Below, one piece after another: positions 16,141-23,059 of a DNA stretch of 44,091 bases. The notes below the pieces were generated by a model. It was not told where the DNA came from, ran no database searches, and was given only the letters and a program-made list of their open reading frames with translations. The translations under genes and the position numbers were made by a program. The stretch comes from Chloroflexota bacterium. Lineage in GTDB: Bacteria; Chloroflexota; Anaerolineae; Promineifilales; Promineifilaceae. Within the stretch, counting starts at the first letter, position 1. The number at the start of each line of letters is the position of its first letter. The stretch lies in contig JAGNBF010000065.1 in the NCBI GenBank assembly GCA_018004935.1, forward strand, positions 1-44,091. Reading direction: 5' to 3'.

Positions 16141-16299
16141 ACGGTCGTAACGCATCGTGACGACGAACACCAATAATGCACCAGGGAACCAGAACAATTC
16201 CAAGTTAGAATCACGGAATGAACAGTTCATCGTTTATCATGACTTTACTCATGCCGGGATTTAGGGTTACAGATAGCTTTTAAGACAAAGAATTTGACA

Positions 16300-16358
16300 G
16301 TAGGGGTACCCTTGTGGTTGCCCTCTCCTGAGGGGGCAGGCACAAGGCCGCTCCCTAC
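16300..16358. repeat. Nomadic hairpin repeat (GTAGGGG ... CACAAG ... CCCTAC)
   Basis: CTTGTG with CACAAG encloses TTGCCC/GGGGCA, and the unit is bounded by GTAGGGG and CTCCCTAC. The layout resembles dispersed REP-like hairpins common in Chloroflexota intergenic DNA. Confidence 0.55.
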
Positions 16359-16452
16359 CTCAAATCATTATCTTAAGGTCTATAGCCTGCTTCAGGTAGT
16401 TGGCGTGTTGGTTGCCATTCATGTTCCTTGACAATCTTTATTTATCATTTAG

Positions 16453-16474
16453 TATTCAATTGATCAATTGAATA
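16453..16474. promoter_or_regulatory. Perfect 22-bp palindrome, likely ArsR-family operator
   Basis: The half-site TATTCAATTGA is exactly inverted. The ArsR-rhodanese start lies 23 bp downstream. ArsR-family repressors usually bind an AT-rich palindrome of this kind in their own promoter, so autoregulation is the expected role. Confidence 0.7.
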
Positions 16475-16496
16475 TTGTATCAAGAGGCATCTAGGA

Positions 16497-17162
16497 ATGA
16501 ACACTCATCAACGGCACCAAAATAAAGAGCAGATTTATGCCCTGATCGCTCAAATCATGGCCGCCATTGCTAACCCCAAGCGGCTAGAACTGCTAGACCT
16601 CCTAGTGCAGGCGCCCCGTAATGTCGAAGAACTAGCCTCAGAAACAGGCATGAGCATCGCTAATACCTCCCAACATTTGCAAAAACTCAAACACGCCCGG
16701 ATGGTACTGACCCAACGACACGGAACGTATATTCGTTATCGTCTGGCCGACCCATCTATTGCCCATCTCTGGTTACAACTACGGACTGTCGCCGAAAAAC
16801 AGATGGTTGAAGTCGTGCGTGCCATTGATGCTTACCGTGATCAACGTTATGAGTTTGCGGGGATAACGGCAAACGAATTAATGGCGCGTCTCGAAACCGG
16901 TGATGTTATCTTACTAGATGCCCGGCCCACAGCTGAGTATGAAGCCGCTCATCTACCGGGGGCCGTTTCTATACCCTGGAATGAGATAGCCCACCGTCAG
17001 CAGGAGTTACCCAAAGATAAGCTCATTGTCGCTTATTGCCGGGGGCCGTATTGTGTTTATGCGGATGATGCTTTGGCAGTGTTGGCGGATGCCGGGTGGC
17101 AGGTGGCTCGCTTAGAAGAAGGGGTTCTTGAATGGCAAATGGCAGGATATGCGCTGAACTGA
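16497..17162 (+). CDS. ArsR-family repressor fused to a rhodanese domain
   Basis: Residues about 10-95 are an ArsR winged helix (IANPKRLELLDLLVQAPRNVEELA, then SIANTSQHLQKLKHARMVL as recognition helix). Residues about 120-221 are a rhodanese (VILLDARPTAEYEAAHLPGA, active-site loop CRGPYC, then GVLEWQMAG). The rhodanese loop has two Cys (C-R-G-P-Y-C), one being the sulfur-accepting Cys. Such fusions are known as persulfide or sulfane-sulfur sensing repressors of sulfur-oxidation genes. Downstream on the same strand are the DsrE-like and rhodanese-MBL genes, the likely targets. The upstream palindrome at 16453 supports autoregulation. The region is free of GCGGCCGC sites, unlike most of the window. 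Confidence 0.9.
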   Translation: MNTHQRHQNKEQIYALIAQIMAAIANPKRLELLDLLVQAPRNVEELASETGMSIANTSQHLQKLKHARMVLTQRHGTYIRYRLADPSIAHLWLQLRTVAEKQMVEVVRAIDAYRDQRYEFAGITANELMARLETGDVILLDARPTAEYEAAHLPGAVSIPWNEIAHRQQELPKDKLIVAYCRGPYCVYADDALAVLADAGWQVARLEEGVLEWQMAGYALN

Positions 17163-17237
17163 TGCCTGTGTTAATCAGAAAACACGCGTCAAAAATTGCC
17201 CGCTCATCGTGTAACAATCCACTACAGGAGAGTAAAA

Positions 17238-17603
17238 ATGATAGATAGTCATCCACGAAACATACTTTTTGTAATCAATGATGGCCCTTATGGGAATGAA
17301 CGGGCTTATAGTGCGCTTCGTCTGGCATTGAATCTCGTTAAACGACCAGAGGCAACAGTGCGTGTTTTTCTTACTGGTGATGGGGTGCAGTGTGCTCGTA
17401 AGGGGCAAAAAACGCCGGATGGTTATTACAATGTCGAGCGGATGGTTAAATCCCTGGCTCGACGAGGTGAAGTCGCCACTTGAGGCTCTTGCAGTGAGGC
17501 TCGCGGGATCGAGCCTGAATACATGATTGAAGATGTACTGGCGGGGAATATGGACTTGCTGGGTGACTGGACATTGGCGGCTGACCAGGTCATTGTCTTC
17601 TAA
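17238..17603 (+). CDS. DsrE-family sulfur-transfer protein with probable selenocysteine at UGA codon 82
   Basis: The start is ATG 17238 with AGGAG seven bases before it. The frame reaches a TGA at 17481-17483 and then continues for 39 sense codons to TAA at 17601. Residues on both sides fit DsrE: NILFVINDGPYGNERAYSALRLA, VFLTGDGVQCA, and after the TGA GSCSEARG, then MIEDVLAGNMDLL and LAADQVIVF. In the family the position of the TGA is normally Cys in a C-G-x-C-x-x-A-R-G motif, so the product would have U-G-S-C. Thirteen bases after the UGA begins a 7-bp hairpin (17497-17516) with a CGGGAU loop, as for a bacterial SECIS. A nonsense mutation is the alternative; without recoding only 81 residues would be made. 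It lies between ArsR-rhodanese and rhodanese-MBL genes. Confidence 0.75.
17484..17516 (+). promoter_or_regulatory. Putative bacterial SECIS element
   Basis: AGGCTCG (17497-17503) pairs with CGAGCCT (17510-17516) around the six-base loop CGGGAT, whose second base is G. The spacing of 13 bases from the UGA to the stem is close to that in known bacterial selenoprotein mRNAs. Confidence 0.6.
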
Positions 17604-17665
17604 CGTGGCAACCCTAGAACTATAGGCTTTGGCTAAATAGTTATTTACTGGGGAGAAAATGTACA

Positions 17666-18775
17666 ATGGCAAAACAAACGATTGATGTGAACACGCTGCT
17701 AACAATGCTGACTATGGGAGAGCCAGTTACAGTTTTGGATGTCCGCCATACTGAAGATTATCAGGAGTGGACCATTCCCGGTAGCACTCATATAGACGTG
17801 TACGATGCCTTAAAAACCCACGATCCACAAGCCCTTGGGGCGGTTCATTTGCAGCCTGACAAACTGATTATCACCGTTTGCGGCGCTGGTGTGGTTAGTC
17901 TGGAGGCCGCCAGGCAACTCCGCCAACGAGGGTACGAGGCACTTTCGCTTGTGGGAGGCATGAAAGCGTGGAGTCTAGCATGGAACAGCGCAACTGTGCC
18001 TACCGGCAATCCGGAAACCCACATCATTCAGATCCAGCGCACGGGCAAGGGGTGTCTTTCTTATCTGATTGGCTCTAGCGGGCAGGCTGCCGTGATTGAT
18101 GCCGCACTTGATCCAGGGATTTATCTTGAACTTGCTCAACAGAAGGGGTGGCAAATTACGCATGTGCTAGACACACATATTCACGCTGACCACCTCTCGC
18201 GTAGCCGGCGTCTGGCTAAGGTCAGCGGGGCCGCACTTTATTTGCCTGCACAGGGACGGCTGTCATATCCATTTACGACCCTACACCACCAGGACGTCTT
18301 GCAAGTTGGCTCAATCAAACTCACTGTTATTCATACCCCAGGGCATACAACAGAAAGTGTGTGCTACTACATCAATGATGAAGCACTGCTAACAGGGGAT
18401 ACGTTGTTCTTAGCCGCGGTTGGTCGTCCCGATTTGAAAGCAGATATGAATGAGACCCACCGTCGGGCATGTATGCTTTTTAGCTCGTTGCAGCAATTGT
18501 TGACTTTGCCGCCGCAAACGATCATCTTGCCTGGCCATACCAGTCATCCCGTGGCCTTTGATAGACAAGCCATCAGCGCATCTTTGGCACAGGTACAACG
18601 AGAAACGGCCGTGCTGTCACTCCCTGAAACTGAATTCATAGATACATTACTGCAACATCTGCCAGGTACACCGCCGAACCATCTCCGTATCGTGGCCCTA
18701 AATGAGGCAGGTGAACTGCCCGAAGGGGATGTCACGGACTTAGAAGCGGGAGCCAATCGCTGTGCCGTAGGTTAA
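17666..18775 (+). CDS. Rhodanese-metallo-beta-lactamase fusion (persulfide dioxygenase-like)
   Basis: Residues 1-110 are a rhodanese domain (VTVLDVRHTEDYQEWTIPGS, active-site VCGAGVVS with the single Cys, then GGMKAW). Residues about 120-330 are a metallo-beta-lactamase hydrolase with THIHADH, HTPGHT, GDTLF, VGRPDL and LPGHT motifs, the ETHE1/glyoxalase-II-like set. ETHE1-type enzymes oxidise glutathione persulfide to sulfite, and rhodanese fusions transfer sulfane sulfur first. GGGGAG ten bases before ATG 17666 sets the start. An extra region of about 50 residues after the MBL core is unassigned. It follows the DsrE candidate by 62 bp and likely belongs to one sulfane-sulfur operon with it. 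Confidence 0.88.
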   Translation: MAKQTIDVNTLLTMLTMGEPVTVLDVRHTEDYQEWTIPGSTHIDVYDALKTHDPQALGAVHLQPDKLIITVCGAGVVSLEAARQLRQRGYEALSLVGGMKAWSLAWNSATVPTGNPETHIIQIQRTGKGCLSYLIGSSGQAAVIDAALDPGIYLELAQQKGWQITHVLDTHIHADHLSRSRRLAKVSGAALYLPAQGRLSYPFTTLHHQDVLQVGSIKLTVIHTPGHTTESVCYYINDEALLTGDTLFLAAVGRPDLKADMNETHRRACMLFSSLQQLLTLPPQTIILPGHTSHPVAFDRQAISASLAQVQRETAVLSLPETEFIDTLLQHLPGTPPNHLRIVALNEAGELPEGDVTDLEAGANRCAVG

Positions 18776-18794
18776 ATGTGCCACAAAGTCAACC

Positions 18795-20042
18795 ATGAAC
18801 CATCAATCAATCACGCTTGGGCTAAGAGAAAATTGGCACCAGTTCACGCTTCTTGTCATCGTCAATGCTTTTGTAGGCGCAATGATTGGGTTGGAGCGCA
18901 CTATCCTGCCGCTGCTCGCCGAAGCAGATTTCGGCCTGATTTCCAAAACGGTCGTCCTTTCCTTTCTCATTAGCTTTGGCCTGGTGAAGGCATTGGCGAA
19001 CTTATTTGCCGGGCGGTTGGGGGATCGATATGGTCGCAAGCCTATTCTTATTCTTGGCTGGCTTATTGGTTTGCCGGTTCCGCTTATCATTATCTTGGCC
19101 CCGAGTTGGGGCTGGGTCGTTTTTGCCAATGTCTTGCTCGGAATTAATCAGGGGTTTTGTTGGTCTACGACGGTCATCATGAAGATTGATCTGGTGGGAC
19201 CAAAACAACGTGGGCTGGCCATGGGGTTGAATGAGTTTGCGGGTTATCTGGCGGTATCACTATCGGCATTGATGACCGGTTTTCTCGCGGCCGCGCACGG
19301 ATTTCGTCCCATCCCTTTTATCCCTGGCCTTCTCTTTGCCGCGTTGGGTCTGCTCTTTTCCCTCTTTTTCGTGCAAGAAACACGCGCTCATGTCCACCAT
19401 GAAGCAAGTCTGGTTCGGTTAGGTGGACATGATGATAGGGATCATCCCTCTTTCTCTACGATATTCATGCGTACCAGTTGGCAGGATAAAACGCTTTTTG
19501 CCGTTTGCCAGGCGGGGCTTGTGAACAACCTGAACGATGGCATGGTGTGGGGGCTGGTGCCGCTTTTGCTGGCTGGGTTTGGGGTGTCAGTGGCGCAGGT
19601 GGCATTGGTCGCGGCCGCATACCCGGCAGTATGGGGGTTGGGTCAACTATTCACCGGGGCACTCAGCGATCGCTGGGGACGTAAATGGCTCATTGCTACA
19701 GGCATGGGATTACAGGCTGTCGGCATTAGCTTTTTCGTGATGGGACGAACGATGACGGGTTGGTTAACCGCCGCTATTTTATTGGGGGTGGGTACGGCCA
19801 TGGTTTATCCCACATTGTTGGCGGCTATTTCTGATGTTGCCCACCCCACCTGGCGGGGTTCGGCCGTGGGTGTTTATCGCCTCTGGCGTGACTTGGGGTT
19901 TGCCATTGGCGGCATATTGGCTGGGTTGTTAGCTGATCTATTTAACATTCCAGTTGCTATTGCTGTGATTGGGGGTCTGACCCTGGTTTCAGGCATTGTC
20001 GTTGGGGTCGTCATGCGCGAAACACATTCGGCATACCGCTAG
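18795..20042 (+). CDS. MFS transporter
   Basis: The 415-residue protein has twelve hydrophobic segments in two six-helix halves. The cytoplasmic loop 2-3 motif is GRLGDRYGRKPIL near residue 70, and the mirrored motif in the second half is GALSDRWGRKWLI near residue 290. Both are the classic MFS motif A. The central loop is His-rich (ETRAHVHHEASLVRLGGHDDRDH), hinting at metal contact. The start is ATG 18795, 19 bp after the preceding stop, with only a weak ribosome site. The substrate is unknown; the neighbours make a sulfur compound or a drug/anion export role possible. Two GCGGCCGC sites lie in its second half, so the signature resumes here. Confidence 0.9.
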   Translation: MNHQSITLGLRENWHQFTLLVIVNAFVGAMIGLERTILPLLAEADFGLISKTVVLSFLISFGLVKALANLFAGRLGDRYGRKPILILGWLIGLPVPLIIILAPSWGWVVFANVLLGINQGFCWSTTVIMKIDLVGPKQRGLAMGLNEFAGYLAVSLSALMTGFLAAAHGFRPIPFIPGLLFAALGLLFSLFFVQETRAHVHHEASLVRLGGHDDRDHPSFSTIFMRTSWQDKTLFAVCQAGLVNNLNDGMVWGLVPLLLAGFGVSVAQVALVAAAYPAVWGLGQLFTGALSDRWGRKWLIATGMGLQAVGISFFVMGRTMTGWLTAAILLGVGTAMVYPTLLAAISDVAHPTWRGSAVGVYRLWRDLGFAIGGILAGLLADLFNIPVAIAVIGGLTLVSGIVVGVVMRETHSAYR

Positions 20043-20156
20043 CCAGTAGAAATACTCAAGGGCTTTTGATGTTTAGGGATCATGTGTCCGCAGCCTTGAA
20101 AAAACAACTTTATTTATCCCTAGAATGGGTGTAACTTATTGCCGCTCGTTCCGCAC

Positions 20157-21482
20157 TCAGCCATTACCCATCTGTTGCCACAACACAAACTGCCGCTTGC
20201 GCGTTCGCTGCTGTTGCCAGTACACATCGGACTCCTGTCCGCGGCCGCGACCGCGGCCTCGCCCGGCCTCTTTGCCATTGGGGTAATACCGTTTCTCCGG
20301 GTGCGTATCAGCCCTTTCCTCAACGTTCCCCGGCATCCCTTGCATAACCAGGTCTTTGAGTTCACGATTGATCCGCTTCTGCCGACCCTTTGGCCGGTGC
20401 TGGTGTTGCCCCAGATAACTATTGGGCAACTGCCAGGCCAGATAGGTTTCGCCCTTCCTGCCTTGTTGGCCACGATAATCTGTCAATTCAAATACCGCCT
20501 GACCCTGTACCCAGGCCCGATTCTCTCGATTCTCCTCTGTGGCGACTTCACCCACGGCAAAGTTCGCCTGCACCTTCAGCTTTGTTTGTTTCTCGTAAGC
20601 CCGCTGGCTGGATGCCCCCACCCCACTCAACCCGGCCAGGGTCACACGGGCAATAGGCATGGCCTGGCGGCCGCGGACTGATTCTTTGCTGCGGCCGCTG
20701 TGAAAGGCGGTGTACAGGTGGGCACGAAACGCACCAATGCCTGCCAACAAAGCGGTCACCGACAAGCCCACCGGTTGCCCGGTGAGCCGCTCCACCCCTA
20801 AAGCAAAAGCTACTTTGGCCACAGACTTCAGCCATATCTGCTCCCGGTCGCGGATCCAAAACACGCCATCCCCTTCGCGGAGCAGGTTGCGCCATTGTCG
20901 TTGGCCACATAACCGCAGCGGTGAAGATTCTTTTACCAGCAGTTCCTTGGCTCTTTCAATGGGAATGCTTCCCTGTCCTTCCTTATCTATGGCCCGCAAC
21001 ATGAGCCACAATCGCCCTGGCGCGGTCATCTCTCGGCGTAACATGCCGAGGCCGATATCCGGGTAGAGTTTGACCCAATCTCCGGATGCTAAGGTGTTTA
21101 GCAAATCGTTCGCATAGAGACTAACAACTTCTCTCTCACCCTGTCCCTCTAAATCATGATCATTGGTCTGGTCCGCGGCCGCGCCTTCCCCACTATTCCC
21201 CTCACGCCCACTCTCCCCAGCCACTGGTTTTGACTTCTGCTGTCCTCGACGGCGTAACAAGGCCGTCATGGGTGCACTGCCCCAGCCGAGATGATCAGGC
21301 AGAGTGGCAATGATCGCGGCCGCGGACTCCGGTTGCATTCGTGAGCGCACTTCGCCGAGAGATGAATGCTCCCCCTGCCACCCTTCTGCCTGCCGGGCAG
21401 ATCGCGCCTGGGCCTGTTGCTTCTGAAGTCGTCGGTTCGCCTCTATGAGAGCCAAGGAAGGCGCGGCAGTGGAAGCAGCCAT
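20157..21482 (-). CDS. Unrecognised 441-aa protein at the distal end of the secretion module
   Basis: I do not recognise a family. The N-terminal 130 residues are Gln/Ala/Arg-rich and likely disordered. Residues about 135-300 look folded and helical: SLYANDLLNTLASGDWVKLYPDIGLGML, RLWLMLRAIDKEG and IPIERAKELLV, followed by RQWRNLLREGDGVFWIRDREQIWLKSVAKVAFALG. This may be a winged-helix-like DNA-binding layout, as in some plasmid replication or regulatory proteins. The C-terminal 140 residues are basic, with NRELKDLV and a GRGRGRGRG tract partly coded by GCGGCCGC. No ribosome site precedes ATG 21482. The first small RNA promoter begins 53 bp upstream in the opposite direction, so the two share a control region. 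Confidence 0.6.
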   Translation of the reverse strand: MAASTAAPSLALIEANRRLQKQQAQARSARQAEGWQGEHSSLGEVRSRMQPESAAAIIATLPDHLGWGSAPMTALLRRRGQQKSKPVAGESGREGNSGEGAAADQTNDHDLEGQGEREVVSLYANDLLNTLASGDWVKLYPDIGLGMLRREMTAPGRLWLMLRAIDKEGQGSIPIERAKELLVKESSPLRLCGQRQWRNLLREGDGVFWIRDREQIWLKSVAKVAFALGVERLTGQPVGLSVTALLAGIGAFRAHLYTAFHSGRSKESVRGRQAMPIARVTLAGLSGVGASSQRAYEKQTKLKVQANFAVGEVATEENRENRAWVQGQAVFELTDYRGQQGRKGETYLAWQLPNSYLGQHQHRPKGRQKRINRELKDLVMQGMPGNVEERADTHPEKRYYPNGKEAGRGRGRGRGQESDVYWQQQRTRKRQFVLWQQMGNG

Positions 21483-21534
21483 TTAGTAAGCGCAGGTTTT
21501 TTTAGTGGTTAATGGCTATGCGAATGCAATTCCA

Positions 21535-21563
21535 TTGACACACAAATACGCCTGTGCTATCCT
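21535..21563 (+). promoter_or_regulatory. Promoter of small RNA 1
   Basis: TTGACA at 21535-21540, a 17-base spacer, and TATCCT at 21558-21563. The spacer ends in TGTGC, conserved in copies 1 and 2 and nearly so in copy 3. Confidence 0.85.
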
Positions 21564-21569
21564 CCTAAC

Positions 21570-21726
21570 AGGTTGACCGCATAGGGGAAACACACAAAAT
21601 CCCCCTCCCCAATAAAGGGGCCTCAAAAAAGCTTGGGTTGTCGCGCAACCAAACTTTTACGCTATGCGGTTAGTGAAAGAAATAATCTGACAAAAGAAGC
21701 CAGTGTTGACGCACAGGCTTTTTTGT
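21570..21726 (+). ncRNA. Small RNA 1 of a four-copy tandem family
   Basis: About 155 nt. The closing stem is UUGACCGCAUAG (21573-21584) with CUAUGCGGUUAG (21662-21673). Inside are hairpin P2 CCCC-AAUAAA-GGGG (21607-21620) and hairpin P3 GGUUG-UCGCG-CAACC (21636-21650). The terminator hairpin AAGCCAGUG-UUGACG-CACAGGCUU (21697-21720) is followed by TTTT. The conserved string around P2, CCCCUCCCCAAUAAAGGGGC, is shared with the other copies. Confidence 0.8.
21697..21724 (+). terminator. Terminator of small RNA 1
   Basis: A nine-pair stem with one A-A mismatch, loop TTGACG, ending in a run of six T including the last stem bases. Confidence 0.85.
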
Positions 21727-21749
21727 TTTCTGGGGCCGGAGCTACCAGA

Positions 21750-21781
21750 TCGTGGCCAGCAAGCCACCCTGCTCACCACGA
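21750..21781 (+). repeat. Hairpin downstream of small RNA 1
   Basis: TCGTGG..AGCA and TGCT..CCACGA pair around AGCCACCC. Equivalent hairpins follow copies 2 and 3. Confidence 0.5.
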
Positions 21782-22037
21782 GCTGACATCCCCTTCACCC
21801 TACAAGCATTCCTCAGTTCTTCATCCTTACACTCCGGATATGGGTCATGGACTGACATTCATCGTTATCCACTCTTGTTCTGAATCATCACCGCGAATGG
21901 CCGCTTATCTTGTGCACCCTCTACTACCCTAATCAGCCACATAGCAGGCCTTTCCTTGCCCACATATCCTCTGCCAGTGCCCTATTCTTGTATCTTTAGC
22001 CGTTGTCTGATCGCCTGTTTTCACTCTTGTGATCTCT

Positions 22038-22066
22038 TTGACACGGGAAGACCCCTGTGCTATTCT
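22038..22066 (+). promoter_or_regulatory. Promoter of small RNA 2
   Basis: TTGACA at 22038-22043, a 17-base spacer ending TGTGC, and TATTCT at 22061-22066. Confidence 0.85.
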
Positions 22067-22072
22067 CCTAAA

Positions 22073-22234
22073 CACATCAGGCTGCATTGAAGGTAAATAA
22101 ATACACCTTCCCCCTCCCCAATGAAGGGGCTTCAAAAAAGTTTAAGGCGGTGAGAGCCTAAAACCTTAGAAGTATGTGGCTAAACAAATCTATTACTGAC
22201 AAAAGAAGCCCGTGTTGACGCACTGGCTTTTTTG
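22073..22234 (+). ncRNA. Small RNA 2 of the tandem family
   Basis: The closing stem is CUGCAU (22082-22087) with AUGUGG (in 22174-22179), using two G-U pairs, extended by AG/CU past a bulge. P2 is CCCC-AAUGAA-GGGG (22116-22129). P3 is AGGC-GGUGAGA-GCCU (22145-22159). The terminator is AAGCCCGUG-UUGACG-CACUGGCUU then T-run (22206-22233). Confidence 0.78.
22206..22233 (+). terminator. Terminator of small RNA 2
   Basis: Stem AAGCC.GTG/CAC.GGCTT, loop TTGACG and six T. The loop is identical to that of copy 1. Confidence 0.85.
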
Positions 22235-22256
22235 TTTTCTGGGAGACTGAGCCACC

Positions 22257-22294
22257 AGCCAGTAGCGAGCAAGTCATCCTGCTCGCTACTGGCT
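22257..22294 (+). repeat. Perfect 15-bp hairpin downstream of small RNA 2
   Basis: AGCCAGTAGCGAGCA and its exact inverse enclose the loop AGTCATCC. No T-run follows. Confidence 0.6.
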
Positions 22295-22627
22295 GATTTC
22301 CCCGGTCCTTCACACCCTCAAGATCATCATCACCTCGCTATTCACCTGGTTTTTGGCCAAGCCTCTGTTCCCTCTGTAACCAGCTGATCTGATTTCCTTG
22401 CTTGCCAAACCATCTCCTGTACCACATCAAAACATACATTAACCACTCTTCCCCTCACCGCAGGCCGCATCCCTATCGAATTTCCCAAACGCGTTACTAC
22501 ACTTGCCGCCGCTACATGCCCTTTAAGGGTTATGTCCGTTTTGTAGGTGCGAGACGGCACTAGAAAAGAGCAATTACCGTTGTCAGCCAGCTACCCATTT
22601 GCCGCATACCCCTCTATTAGCAATTAG

Positions 22628-22656
22628 TTGACATAGGAATCGCCCCGTGCTATTCT
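22628..22656 (+). promoter_or_regulatory. Promoter of small RNA 3
   Basis: TTGACA at 22628-22633, a 17-base spacer ending CGTGC, and TATTCT at 22651-22656. Confidence 0.85.
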
Positions 22657-22662
22657 CTCAAT

Positions 22663-22828
22663 GAATCAGACTCATATGGGGATCAAACACAAATACCCCT
22701 TCCCCAATAAAGGGGCTTCACAATAAGGTTCAGGTGTTAGCGCACCAAAAACCTTCTGAGAGATGGGTCTGACCAACTGAACTACTTCTTAAGCGAAGAA
22801 AGCCCGTGTTAGCGCACTGGCTTTTTTG
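22663..22828 (+). ncRNA. Small RNA 3 of the tandem family
   Basis: The closing stem is UCAGACUCAU (22666-22675) with AUGGGUCUGA (22763-22772), ten pairs with one G-U. P2 is CCCC-AAUAAA-GGGG (22702-22715). P3 is GGUG-UUAGCG-CACC (22733-22746). The terminator is AAGCCCGUG-UUAGCG-CACUGGCUU plus T-run (22800-22827). The P3 and terminator loops are identical. Confidence 0.8.
22800..22827 (+). terminator. Terminator of small RNA 3
   Basis: The same stem type as copy 2 with loop TTAGCG and six T. Confidence 0.85.
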
Positions 22829-22852
22829 CTTTCTGGGAGACTGAGCCACCAG

Positions 22853-22889
22853 CCAATGGTGAGCAAGTTACTTTGCTCCTCATTAGTTG
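22853..22889 (+). repeat. Hairpin downstream of small RNA 3
   Basis: AATGGTGAGCA and TGCTCCTCATT pair with one mismatch around AGTTACTT, matching the position and loop pattern of the hairpins after copies 1 and 2. Confidence 0.5.
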
Positions 22890-23024
22890 ATCTCCCAATT
22901 CCCTTCCGTTGTTAAAACATCATTTTCTTCCCCCTTCACGCCTGGTTCAATGGTTGCAGTTACGTCCAATCAACCGCCTGATATTCATACCTGCCCGCCG
23001 TTCTTTTGCCTTTCCGATCTGTTT

Positions 23025-23053
23025 TTGACATTCCTCGTCATCAATGTTATTCT
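23025..23053 (+). promoter_or_regulatory. Promoter of small RNA 4
   Basis: TTGACA at 23025-23030, a 17-base spacer of unrelated sequence, and TATTCT at 23048-23053. Only the promoter boxes and spacing match the other copies. Confidence 0.8.
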
Positions 23054-23059
23054 TATGAC

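Larger units (their letters stand above)
16125..16496. other. Divergent regulatory gap between Crp/Fnr and ArsR-rhodanese genes
   Basis: No gene. It contains the minus-strand -10 box for the Crp/Fnr gene, an odd palindrome ATGAACAGTTCAT at 16218-16230, a nomadic hairpin repeat at 16300-16358 and the ArsR-type operator at 16453-16474. Confidence 0.7.

Noticed and set aside
17481-17483. Reading the DsrE-like gene as simply ending at this TGA, or as a pseudogene
   Set aside because: Family similarity continues straight after the TGA, the codon replaces a conserved Cys, and a SECIS-like hairpin follows. A sequencing error or nonsense mutation cannot be fully excluded.
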